The notes under the pieces: generated by a model | Databases searched by the model: none | What the model saw: only the letters and a program-made list of their open reading frames with translations | Told to the model about the DNA's origin: nothing | Assembly: GCA_900754615.1 (NCBI GenBank) | Contig: CAAEDN010000115.1 | Location: 1-30,215, forward strand | Direction: 5' to 3' | Source of the DNA: an uncultured Holdemanella sp. | GTDB taxonomy: Bacteria > Bacillota_I > Bacilli_A > Erysipelotrichales > Erysipelotrichaceae | DNA: 30,215 nucleotides | Program-made: the position numbers and the translations under genes | Shown here: one piece after another, positions 15,897-23,008 of the stretch | Numbering within the stretch: the first letter of the stretch is position 1 | How the letters are laid out: each line of letters starts with the position of its first letter

Positions 15897-16853
15897 ATGA
15901 AAAACACTATTGTATTTGCTTTATCATCAAGCGTTGGTTTAGCAGAAGATATTTGTAAGGAATTAGGATTGGAATTAGGTAAATGTGAGGTTAAACATTT
16001 TGCGGATGGAGAAATCTTAGTTGAATTAGGGGAATCTGTTCGTGGAAAACATGTATATTTTGTACAAAGTACAAATAAACCAGTAAATGCCAACTTAATG
16101 GAAATTTTAATTGGTATTGATGCATGTAAACGTGCAAGTGCTGCAAGTATTACAGCCATCATTCCATATTTTGGATATGCACGTCAGGATCGTAAGGCAA
16201 AACCACGTCAGCCAATCACTTCTAAATTGGTAGCTAGTTTATTAGAAAGAGCTGGAGCAAATCGTGTTGTAACTGTTGATTTACATGCTACTCAGATTCA
16301 AGGATTCTTTGACATTCCAGCAGATGACATTACTGCAAATGGATTAATTGCTGATTATTTTAAACACCAAGAAGGGTTGGGGGATGTTGTAGTTGTTTCT
16401 CCTGATCACGGTGGAGCTGTGCGTGCTCGTAATTTAGCAAACGCATTAGGAGCACCAATTGCTATCATTGACAAACGTCGCCCTAGACCAAATGTAGCAG
16501 AAGCTATGAACTTGATTGGTGATGTTGATGGCAAAACAGCTATTATTATCGATGATATGGTAGATACAGCGGGAACATTAACGGCTGGTATTAAAATGTT
16601 AAAAGATAAAGGAGCGAAAGCTGTATACGCTTCATGCTCACATGGTATTCTTTCAGGTCCTGCTATTGATCGTTTAAAAGCAGCTAAACTAGCTGGATTT
16701 ATTTGTACAAATACAATTGATCAAACAGAAAATAAAAAATTATACCCAGAAATGACTGTCCTTTCAATGGCTCCATTGTTAGCTGGATTAATTCATGCAG
16801 TTGAAGAAAATTCTTCATTGTCTGAAGTTTTGGCACACGCATTTGATGATTAA
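15897..16853 (+). CDS. prs: Ribose-phosphate pyrophosphokinase (PRPP synthetase)
   Basis: A 318-residue class I PRPP synthetase, which makes PRPP from ribose-5-phosphate and ATP for nucleotide, His and Trp synthesis. Hallmarks are YFGYARQDRK (91-100, ATP loop), VDLHATQIQGFF (divalent cation and ATP site), SPDHGG, and the PRPP loop DDMVDTAGT (219-227). Length is standard. The start has AGAAAGGA. It follows glmU by 29 bp in an arrangement also known from Bacillus, and the next gene begins 1 bp after its stop. Confidence 0.96.
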   Translation: MKNTIVFALSSSVGLAEDICKELGLELGKCEVKHFADGEILVELGESVRGKHVYFVQSTNKPVNANLMEILIGIDACKRASAASITAIIPYFGYARQDRKAKPRQPITSKLVASLLERAGANRVVTVDLHATQIQGFFDIPADDITANGLIADYFKHQEGLGDVVVVSPDHGGAVRARNLANALGAPIAIIDKRRPRPNVAEAMNLIGDVDGKTAIIIDDMVDTAGTLTAGIKMLKDKGAKAVYASCSHGILSGPAIDRLKAAKLAGFICTNTIDQTENKKLYPEMTVLSMAPLLAGLIHAVEENSSLSEVLAHAFDD

Positions 16854-16854
16854 A

Positions 16855-17220
16855 ATGGAAACATTGTTCATTGGTTATCCATCTTGTTCAACTTGCAAAA
16901 AGGCATACAAGGCTTTACAAGATTTAGGGATTGAAGCTACATATCGAAATATTAAAGAAGAGAATCCGACAAAGGAAGAAATTCAAAGTTGGATTGATCA
17001 TGGAGTTGAATTAAAAAGATTGTTCAATACGAGTGGTATGTTGTATCGTGAATTAAATGTAAAAGAAAAACGCGAAACATATACTCAAGAACAGTTGATT
17101 GATTTATTGGCTTCAAATGGTATGTTGATAAAAAGACCTATTGTAATTCAAAAAGACAGAATTATCATAGGAAATAAGGTTTCTGAATATGAAACTTTAA
17201 AAAATAGACCTGTCAAATAA
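16855..17220 (+). CDS. ArsC/Spx-family thioredoxin-fold protein
   Basis: A 121-residue ArsC-like protein with the active-site motif YPSCSTCKKA (C11, C14) and the C-terminal RPIVIQKDRIIIGN typical of the YffB/ArsC/Spx group (cis-Pro in RPI). Members are thiol reductases or Spx-type RNA polymerase partners. It lacks the usual arsenic-operon neighbours, so arsenate reduction is not implied. I start it at ATG 16855, one base after the prs stop. ATG 16846, inside prs, is the alternative. Neither has a clear ribosome binding site, which suggests translational coupling to prs. Confidence 0.8.
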   Translation: METLFIGYPSCSTCKKAYKALQDLGIEATYRNIKEENPTKEEIQSWIDHGVELKRLFNTSGMLYRELNVKEKRETYTQEQLIDLLASNGMLIKRPIVIQKDRIIIGNKVSEYETLKNRPVK

Positions 17221-17238
17221 ACGACAGGTCTTTTCTTT
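17207..17238. terminator. Bidirectional terminator between the ArsC-like gene and tatD
   Basis: GACCTGTC (17207-17214) and GACAGGTC (17223-17230) form an 8-bp stem that includes the plus-strand stop codon in its loop. TTTTCTTT follows on the plus strand, and TATTTTTTA follows on the minus strand, so it can serve both converging genes. Confidence 0.85.
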
Positions 17239-17986
17239 ATCTAAAAATGGAATTAAAATTATCTTCGATTTGTTGGCATGCACTTTCTTCATCTAATTGT
17301 TTAATTTCACAAATTTTCTTTGCTACATATTCCACATACATAGGTTCATTTTCTTTTCCACGGTGGGGAACAGGTGTTAAATAAGGTGAATCTGTTTCTG
17401 TAATGATTCTATCAATTGGGCATGCCTCAATACATTCAGGAGCTTGTCTAGCGTTTTTAAAAGTAATTGGACCGGCAAATGAAATCAATGAATTCATTTT
17501 TAAACATTCCATCATCGTTTCTTTACTTCCACTAAAACAATGGAAAATGATTTTTGTATGTGCATATTGTTTTAAAATATCCATACAGTCTTTTGTGGAT
17601 TCGCGCATATGAATGGAAATCGGAAGATTGTGTTCATTCGCAATTTGAATTTGTTTAATAAATAGATCTTTTTGTACATCATTAAAACTAGTGTCCCAAT
17701 AATAGTCGAGACCAATTTCACCTAAACAATCTAAATAAGGCGTTTGATCAATTAAATATTGGATTTCTTTATTTCCAATCTCTTTGGCATCAGAAGGAAA
17801 CCATCCAAAGGCGATTTTAAAGAATGGATGTTTTTCTTTTAATTTTTTAGCGCGTTCTAGTTCTTCAGGACTTGTGCACATAATCATGCAGGAAGTAATG
17901 TTCTTTGTTTTAATATTTTCAATAATTTCATCAATTCGCGTATATAAACGATCACAAGTAATGTGACAATGACTATCTGTATACAT
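17237..17986 (-). CDS. tatD: TatD family metal-dependent DNase
   Basis: A 249-residue TatD-type TIM-barrel hydrolase (3'-5' exonuclease or D-aminoacyl-tRNA deacylase-like in the family). Metal ligands are seen at H6 and H8 (DSHCH), E90 (GEIGLDYYW), H126 (IHMRES), H149 (FHCFSG) and D199 (TETDSPYL). The GxHPH motif that usually follows the third strand reads GWFPSD here, an unusual substitution. The start has AAGAAGG upstream. It is convergent with prs and divergent from the DUF3284-like gene. Confidence 0.92.
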   Translation of the reverse strand: MYTDSHCHITCDRLYTRIDEIIENIKTKNITSCMIMCTSPEELERAKKLKEKHPFFKIAFGWFPSDAKEIGNKEIQYLIDQTPYLDCLGEIGLDYYWDTSFNDVQKDLFIKQIQIANEHNLPISIHMRESTKDCMDILKQYAHTKIIFHCFSGSKETMMECLKMNSLISFAGPITFKNARQAPECIEACPIDRIITETDSPYLTPVPHRGKENEPMYVEYVAKKICEIKQLDEESACQQIEDNFNSIFR

Positions 17987-18012
17987 AAATAACCTTCTTT
18001 CTTAAAATAGTA

Positions 18013-18018
18013 TATAAT
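18013..18018 (+). promoter_or_regulatory. -10 element of the DUF3284-like gene
   Basis: TATAAT in the 52-bp divergent gap with tatD. No good -35 at 17 bp (TAACCT). AGAGGTG follows as ribosome binding site. Confidence 0.4.
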
Positions 18019-18038
18019 TGTGTTAAAAGAGGTGCAAC

Positions 18039-18476
18039 ATGAAAGTAAGTACAGAATTAAATGTTAATGATAAAGAGTTTTGGGATGTTATGATAAATTC
18101 ATTAAAGGAAGATCTTAAAAATTCAAATAAGAAAGGAATAGAGCTTAAGGAAGGATTAAAATATAAGAAAAGATCAACACAAAGAAAAGGTATTGGATCC
18201 GAGATAACTGTTCATATAAAAAGATTAGTACCCAATGAATTGTATGTAGCTACATTTACAACAGCAATTGATCATACACAGATTACATATAAGATTGATT
18301 CTTTAAATGAATCAAAAATTAAAGTGACTTATGAAGAAGAATATGAAAATGTATCTTCACGAAAAGTACCTGCATGGAGACAAAAAATGGCAGAAAAGCA
18401 ATTGGCTAAGAAAGCAAAAAAGATGTTAAAAGAAGTAGAAAAGTTTATTCTGAATTCGAGAAAGAAAAAAAACTAA
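18039..18476 (+). CDS. DUF3284-like small cytoplasmic protein
   Basis: A 145-residue basic protein without signal or membrane segment. The pattern resembles DUF3284: an N-terminal LNVNDKEFWDVMINSL helix, a central beta sheet with ELYVATFTTAIDHTQITYKID and KVTYEEEYE, and a Lys-rich C-terminal helix ending LKEVEKFIL. DUF3284 proteins look like SRPBCC/START-type folds and often occur near PTS genes. Function is unknown. It has its own -10 and terminator, so it is probably monocistronic. Confidence 0.65.
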   Translation: MKVSTELNVNDKEFWDVMINSLKEDLKNSNKKGIELKEGLKYKKRSTQRKGIGSEITVHIKRLVPNELYVATFTTAIDHTQITYKIDSLNESKIKVTYEEEYENVSSRKVPAWRQKMAEKQLAKKAKKMLKEVEKFILNSRKKKN

Positions 18477-18488
18477 GTATTCCAGAAA

Positions 18489-18520
18489 AGAGACCAAGTT
18501 TTCCAGCTGGGTTTCTTTTT
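18489..18520 (+). terminator. Terminator of the DUF3284-like gene
   Basis: AGAGACC (18489-18495) pairs with GGTTTCT (18510-18516, one G-U), followed by TTTT. The loop holds the small palindrome CCAGCTGG. Confidence 0.65.
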
Positions 18521-18587
18521 ATGTATAGATGCGTTATAAAGTTGTTGTAGAAAAGCTTTAACCCAACAATAGAAGGAGGAATTGGAT

Positions 18588-18761
18588 ATGAAGAAGTTAG
18601 GTTATTTAGCGGGGGCATCATTGTTATTTGTTCCAATGCCTCTATATGCAGCAGGAATTAATTCTAGTAATCAAATTTTTACGCATACGGGATGGTTCTC
18701 TGTGATTTGTATGGCAACAATTGGTGTTGGTGTTGCAATTTGTTCAAAACATGAAAAATAA
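18588..18761 (+). CDS. Small exported or membrane protein, 57 residues
   Basis: This short gene is supported by an excellent ribosome binding site (GAAGGAGGAATTGGAT before ATG 18588) and by a terminator behind it. The product starts MKKLGYLAGASLLFVPMPLY, a signal-peptide-like stretch with a possible cleavage near Y20-A-A-G. A short polar segment with a Ser-Ser-Asn follows, then a second hydrophobic helix (about 37-53) containing two cysteines (C41, C52), and it ends SKHEK. I recognise no family. Two helices with a short loop are equally possible. The 5' region holds the dyad TTGTTG/CAACAA (18543-18578). It lies between the DUF3284-like and Crp genes. Confidence 0.7.
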   Translation: MKKLGYLAGASLLFVPMPLYAAGINSSNQIFTHTGWFSVICMATIGVGVAICSKHEK

Positions 18762-18805
18762 TAATAAAGAAGAGGGTATACAGTAAAATAGGTGGTTTTT
18801 ATTTT

Positions 18806-18829
18806 AGGGCGAATGCCCTTTTTCTTTTT
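18806..18829 (+). terminator. Terminator of the small exported protein gene
   Basis: AGGGC (18806-18810), GAAT loop, GCCCT (18815-18819), then TTTTCTTTTTC. The stem is short but the T-rich tail is good. Confidence 0.7.
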
Positions 18830-18841
18830 CTGATAATGATA

Positions 18842-18855
18842 ATAACATATGTTAC
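18842..18855. promoter_or_regulatory. PrfA-type box in the crp promoter
   Basis: ATAACATATGTTAC holds the perfect 12-bp palindrome TAACATATGTTA and matches the PrfA box TTAACAnnTGTTAA at 10 of 12 fixed positions. It ends 22 bp before the -10 (TATACT, 18878-18883), the spacing used at PrfA-activated promoters where the box replaces the -35. With a PrfA-like regulator encoded directly downstream, autoregulation is the natural inference. Confidence 0.6.
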
Positions 18856-18877
18856 CTAAAAAAAATATGGATTATGT

Positions 18878-18883
18878 TATACT
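18878..18883 (+). promoter_or_regulatory. -10 element of the crp-family gene
   Basis: TATACT, without a recognisable -35 at 17 bp. This fits an activator-dependent promoter using the box at 18842-18855. AAAGGAAGG follows before the ATG. Confidence 0.55.
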
Positions 18884-18911
18884 TGTTTAACTGATAAAGG
18901 AAGGTTTAATT

Positions 18912-19568
18912 ATGGGCGATAATTATTTATTAAAATTTCTTGAAGATCAAGATATGCCTACAATCACAAAAAAAAGACATACTTATTTAACATATTATGG
19001 TTTAGAGCAACAAGATACATATGTATTAAAAGAAGGCGTAATTAAAACAAGTATAATTCTGAGAGATGGTCGAGAGTTTAATATATCTTATATTAAAGCT
19101 CCAGATATCATTTCACTTTTAAAAGATGAAGTAAGTCAATATACTTCAGCACCATTTAATGTTCGTATCGAAAGTGATACAGCTACTTTTTATCGCGTTC
19201 CAAGAGTACTGTTTTGGGAGTTTGTAAATCAGGACAAAAGATTACAGGAATGCGTAAATTCATATTATCGAGATAAATTAACAGAAGCAATTTTTAGGCA
19301 ACAACTGATGACAATGAATGGTAAAAATGGAGCCGTATGTGCTTTTATTTATCAATTGATTCCATTATTTGGACGTGAAGTAAAAAGAGGAGTATTGATT
19401 GATTTCCAAGTGGCAAACGATGATATTGCTGGTTTCTGTGGGATTTCGACAAGAAATAGTGTGAATCGTATTTTGCGTGGATTACGTGAAGAAAATGTAA
19501 TCACAATGGTGTATCAAAAAATACTCATATTAGACGTGGATTATTTAAAACAATATATACAAATATAA
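18912..19568 (+). CDS. Crp/Fnr family transcription regulator, PrfA-like
   Basis: 218 residues. The N-terminal half (about 20-115) is a cyclic-nucleotide-binding-type beta roll without the cAMP-binding RxS signature, followed by a long dimer helix. The C-terminal half closely follows the PrfA/Ers pattern: MTMNGKNGAVCAFIYQL, FGREV, then a helix-turn-helix NDDIAGFCGISTRNSVNRIL and a wing ending LDVDYLKQYI. It therefore binds a TTAACA-type palindrome; one is in its own promoter and one at 25718-25731. No Fnr-type cysteine cluster is present. Its effector is unknown. It is monocistronic, ending at a terminator shared with the converging MATE operon. Confidence 0.88.
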   Translation: MGDNYLLKFLEDQDMPTITKKRHTYLTYYGLEQQDTYVLKEGVIKTSIILRDGREFNISYIKAPDIISLLKDEVSQYTSAPFNVRIESDTATFYRVPRVLFWEFVNQDKRLQECVNSYYRDKLTEAIFRQQLMTMNGKNGAVCAFIYQLIPLFGREVKRGVLIDFQVANDDIAGFCGISTRNSVNRILRGLREENVITMVYQKILILDVDYLKQYIQI

Positions 19569-19570
19569 TA

Positions 19571-19604
19571 AAAGGCGCAGCACACATTAAAGTGGCTGCG
19601 TTTT
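19571..19604. terminator. Bidirectional terminator between crp and the MATE pair
   Basis: CGCAGC (19576-19581) and GCTGCG (19595-19600) pair, with AAA before and TTTTA after on the plus strand. On the minus strand CCTTTTATTAT follows. It lies partly inside the last codons of the MATE gene, whose stop is at 19587-19589. Confidence 0.75.
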
Positions 19605-20927
19605 ATATATATTTGTGATTTTTCGATATGAATATACCAATTGACATGTCATTAAGCACCATATAACCGGTTCACAAAAACATACACCTATATATTTTAA
19701 TTTGGGAACAAGTAAAACGGTGAATACTATTTTTCCAACAAGTTCAATAATGCTTGAAATCAAAGGAGTAATTTTATAGCCAAAACCTTGAATCGCATTT
19801 CTTAAATTTAAAAGAATGCTAAGAACCATGAAAAAGGGCACATTGATTTTTAAATACATTGCACCATTCTGTAAAACAGTTGTGTTAGATGATCCGGATA
19901 ATAGATGGACTAAATTTTCAGCAAATAGAAAAATAAGTATACATAGAAAAACTGGATAAACAACACCACATGTATTTGCCAATCGAACACCTTTTAGAAT
20001 ACGATCGTAATTCTGTGCCCCCTTATTTTGAGAAACAAAAGTGGCCATAGAAGCAGCTAAGGTAGAAAGAGGCAGGCAAAGTAATGAAATCAGTTTTCTA
20101 GCAGCTGTATGTGCTGCAATAATTTGTGTTCCTAAACCATTGATTCCAGATTGAAGAATAATTGTTCCGATGGATACGATTGAGAACATAAATCCCATTG
20201 AAAATCCTTGACCAAGTAAATCCTTGATCATATAAGATTCAAGTTGAAAATGTTCTTTATGAGGGATTAATATTTGAGCTTTTTTTAAAATCAAAAGAAA
20301 ACAAATAAGTGTTGAAATGGCTTGGGCAATGACAGTAGCTACGGCAGCTCCAAGAATACCCATGTTAAGAATAGTTATGCATACAATATCTAGAACAATA
20401 TTAATGATGGATGAGCAAAATAATACGATTAAAGGACGTAAGCTATCGCCAATAGCTCGCAGCATGCCAGCGCCTAAATTATAGAACATAGTTATAATCA
20501 AAAAGGCTGATATACATCGAATATAGTTTAATGAATCTGCATAGATGCTTTTAGGTGTGTGTAAAACGGTCAACAGAGTTGGTAAAGAAAAATAGGAAAT
20601 GAGTGTAATTACTATGGAAATAATAAGCCCTAATACTAAGGATGCGGCAATACTTTTTTTTAACTCTGTTGCATTTTTGGATCCATAGAAACGAGCTGCA
20701 ACTATGCTGAAACCAGTCCCACATCCATTCGAAAATTGAACAATCAATTCGAAAACAGCTGCAGTAGCTCCCATGGCAGCCAACGCATTATCGCCCAAGT
20801 AATGTCCAACTAAAAGCGTATCGATTGTGTTATATAATTGTTGAAATAAATTTGAAAAGAATAGAGGAATCACAAAGAAAAGAAGTCCTTTTGCGATGCT
20901 CCCATGTGTTAATGAATGATTTTTCAT
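19587..20927 (-). CDS. MATE family efflux transporter (second of pair)
   Basis: A 446-residue multidrug and toxic compound extrusion protein with about 12 membrane helices. It has the family start GSIAKGLLFFVIPLFFSNLFQQLYNTIDTLLVG, and internal repeats at both halves. I start it at ATG 20927 (MKNHSLTHG), 9 nt after AAAGGAG, rather than the in-frame ATG 20963 inside the upstream gene. With this start it overlaps the stop of the first MATE gene as ATGA (4 bp), a classic coupled pair. It exports cationic drugs or metabolites with Na+ or H+ in the family; the substrate is unknown here. Confidence 0.9.
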   Translation of the reverse strand: MKNHSLTHGSIAKGLLFFVIPLFFSNLFQQLYNTIDTLLVGHYLGDNALAAMGATAAVFELIVQFSNGCGTGFSIVAARFYGSKNATELKKSIAASLVLGLIISIVITLISYFSLPTLLTVLHTPKSIYADSLNYIRCISAFLIITMFYNLGAGMLRAIGDSLRPLIVLFCSSIINIVLDIVCITILNMGILGAAVATVIAQAISTLICFLLILKKAQILIPHKEHFQLESYMIKDLLGQGFSMGFMFSIVSIGTIILQSGINGLGTQIIAAHTAARKLISLLCLPLSTLAASMATFVSQNKGAQNYDRILKGVRLANTCGVVYPVFLCILIFLFAENLVHLLSGSSNTTVLQNGAMYLKINVPFFMVLSILLNLRNAIQGFGYKITPLISSIIELVGKIVFTVLLVPKLKYIGVCFCEPVIWCLMTCQLVYSYRKITNIYKTQPL

Positions 20928-22258
20928 GCGATCAATCTCCTTTTGGAATAGAAAATAAACCATGTTACTAAGACAATACCTTTAATCATACTTGAAATAG
21001 AGATGGCCCACCATACTCCATTTACTCCAAGATAATGGGAAAATAATATAGCCATAGGAATACGTGCAGACGTGAATACGATAGAAACAATACTTGGTGG
21101 AAGAGTTTTACCTAGTCCATTAAAAGCTCCTTGTGTAGCGATTTCTACGCACATAAAGAGTTGGGAATATCCAAGTATTCTTAAATAATCAATTCCATAT
21201 GGAAGAATATTTGTTTCATGAATGAAACATGAAAAAATAGATCCGGGAAGGAAAATCAAAATACACGTAGTAAGGAATCCCCAAAGACTAACAACAAGCA
21301 TACCTGTTTTATATCCCTTATTTACACGAGTGTAATTCTTTGCACCATAGTTTTGAGATGTAAATGCATTGATGGACGCACTAAATCCATCGGCAGCCAT
21401 CCAAGATATAGATTCAATTTGAGATCCAACTTTTTGAACTGCCACACTGATAGCTCCGAAAGCAGAAATTAAACGAGCGATGTACATAGATATACATGTA
21501 AATAACATACTTTGTACAGATGTAGGGAAACCAATTTTAAGTATTTTAGCGATATGATTTTTTTCAGGCTTTGATAACAATTGAAATTCATTAAATATTT
21601 CAAGGTTTCTTGCATCATATAGAAATACAAGGGTAACAATAAATTGAGCAATGATTGTTGCCAGGGCGGCACCGACCACTTTAAGGTCAAAAACAAAAAT
21701 TAATATAGGATCTAAGATTAAATTTAATACAAGACCCGTGGTAGTTGCGATAAAAGTGCTCTTGGAATGTCCAGCAGCCGTTAGTATACCCGTGAATATC
21801 TGATTTACAAATGAGAAAAGAACAAATCCACATGTGATCCATAAATAATTCTGGGCATCTTGAATAATTGTTGGATCTGTTAAATTAAAGAGTTGTATTA
21901 AACTTTTTTGAAAAAGGATAATGATGATTCCATATACGACTGCAAAGAAAATAGCGCTTTGAAAAGCCGCTTGAATATAAGCACGTGTTTCTTTTTTGTT
22001 TTGAGCACCCAGACTTTGTCCAACCAAGGCTTGTGAACCAACTTTAGGCATATTGACCAATCCATTTGCCAGATACATAAAATTACCAGATACTCCAATA
22101 CTGGCAACGGCACCAGAACCAAGGTATCCAATCCATAACATATCAACTAAGTTATAAGCCATTTGAATAAAATATGTAGCCATAATGGGAATTGCCAATA
22201 GGCTTAATGATTTAAATATAGGACCTTGTAAAAGGTTTACACTTTGATTTTTTTTCAT
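20924..22258 (-). CDS. MATE family efflux transporter (first of pair)
   Basis: A 444-residue MATE protein with the N-terminal pattern LSLLAIPIMATYFIQMAYNLVDMLWIGYLG and about 12 membrane helices. It is only distantly similar to its partner, so the pair is not a recent duplication. MATE proteins normally work alone, and a coupled pair hints at paired function or two related substrates. The start codon has no Shine-Dalgarno. A good promoter ends 9 bp before it, so the mRNA is probably leaderless. Stop and next start overlap by 4 bp. Confidence 0.9.
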   Translation of the reverse strand: MKKNQSVNLLQGPIFKSLSLLAIPIMATYFIQMAYNLVDMLWIGYLGSGAVASIGVSGNFMYLANGLVNMPKVGSQALVGQSLGAQNKKETRAYIQAAFQSAIFFAVVYGIIIILFQKSLIQLFNLTDPTIIQDAQNYLWITCGFVLFSFVNQIFTGILTAAGHSKSTFIATTTGLVLNLILDPILIFVFDLKVVGAALATIIAQFIVTLVFLYDARNLEIFNEFQLLSKPEKNHIAKILKIGFPTSVQSMLFTCISMYIARLISAFGAISVAVQKVGSQIESISWMAADGFSASINAFTSQNYGAKNYTRVNKGYKTGMLVVSLWGFLTTCILIFLPGSIFSCFIHETNILPYGIDYLRILGYSQLFMCVEIATQGAFNGLGKTLPPSIVSIVFTSARIPMAILFSHYLGVNGVWWAISISSMIKGIVLVTWFIFYSKRRLIA

Positions 22259-22267
22259 ACAGGAAGT

Positions 22268-22296
22268 ATTGTATCAATTTTTTATGAAGAAAACAA
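22268..22296 (-). promoter_or_regulatory. Promoter of the MATE pair, predicted leaderless
   Basis: On the minus strand TTGTTT (22296-22291), 17-bp spacer, TACAAT (22273-22268). Only 9 bases separate the -10 from the ATG at 22258, so transcription should start at or within about 3 nt of the start codon. The -35 box lies in the T-run of the deoC terminator. Confidence 0.6.
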
Positions 22297-22328
22297 AAAA
22301 GAAATTTAAGTTTAGAACCTAAATTTCT
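22291..22328 (-). terminator. Terminator of the deoC operon
   Basis: On the minus strand AGAAATTTAGGTT, loop CTA, AACTTAAATTTCT (22328-22300; 13 bp, one G-U), then a run of T with one G. Very stable for this AT content. Confidence 0.88.
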
Positions 22329-22342
22329 ATACGTCAATATAT

Positions 22343-22999
22343 TTATTTATTATATTCTTCTACGATTTGAATAGTAGCACTAGCACCAATACGAGTAGCT
22401 CCGGCTTCAATCATGTCTTTTACTTCAGCATATGAATGAATTCCACCAGCTGCTTTTACTTCGACATCATCACCTACTGTATCTTTCATTAGTTTAACAT
22501 CTTCTTTTGTAGCTCCACCGGTACCAAATCCAGTGCTTGTCTTAATAAAATCTGGCTTTACTTCTTTGGCAATTTCAGCACATTTTTTAATTTCTTCCTT
22601 TGTTAAATAACAATTTTCAAAAATAACTTTGATTCCTTTGTTTTGTTCATGACATATCTTTGTTAGGACATCCATTTCTTCTTTGACTTTGTCAAAGTTA
22701 CCCATTTTTACATCCCCAATATTTAAAACATAATCAATTTCATCTGCACCATCTTTTAAAGCTTCTTTTGTTTCATAAGCCTTTGTGTTTAACCCACATT
22801 GTCCTAATGGAAAACCTACAACGCTGCAAACCATTACGTCTGTATCTTTTAATAAGTTTTTACAGTAAGCTACCCACTCTTCATTAACACATACGCTTGC
22901 AGTATTTAATTCTTTAGCTTGTTGACAAAGCGTATCGATGTCTTGTTTTGTGGCAAATGCCTTTAAAAATGTGTGATCGAAATATTTGTTGAATTCCAT
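22343..22999 (-). CDS. deoC: Deoxyribose-phosphate aldolase
   Basis: A 218-residue class I aldolase that splits 2-deoxyribose-5-phosphate into glyceraldehyde-3-phosphate and acetaldehyde. The Schiff-base lysine is K153 in FIKTSTGFG; K182 in VKAAGGIHS and D89 in DEIDYVLNIG complete the site. Length is usual. AGGAGGTTATC precedes the ATG, 9 bp after the stop of the PRD regulator gene, so it shares that operon. No thymidine phosphorylase or phosphopentomutase is next to it, unlike typical nucleoside operons. This and the divergent transketolase genes suggest a role in a pentose or deoxypentose pathway. Confidence 0.94.
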   Translation of the reverse strand: MEFNKYFDHTFLKAFATKQDIDTLCQQAKELNTASVCVNEEWVAYCKNLLKDTDVMVCSVVGFPLGQCGLNTKAYETKEALKDGADEIDYVLNIGDVKMGNFDKVKEEMDVLTKICHEQNKGIKVIFENCYLTKEEIKKCAEIAKEVKPDFIKTSTGFGTGGATKEDVKLMKDTVGDDVEVKAAGGIHSYAEVKDMIEAGATRIGASATIQIVEEYNK

Positions 23000-23008
23000 G
23001 ATAACCTC

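Noticed and set aside
16855..17220. Arsenate reductase in an arsenic resistance operon
   Set aside because: No arsB, acr3 or arsR neighbours; the fold is shared with Spx and other thiol proteins.
21469..22146. Minus-strand ORFs of 75 and 82 codons inside the first MATE gene
   Set aside because: They lie in another frame of a clear gene, without ribosome binding site or recognisable product; treated as shadows.
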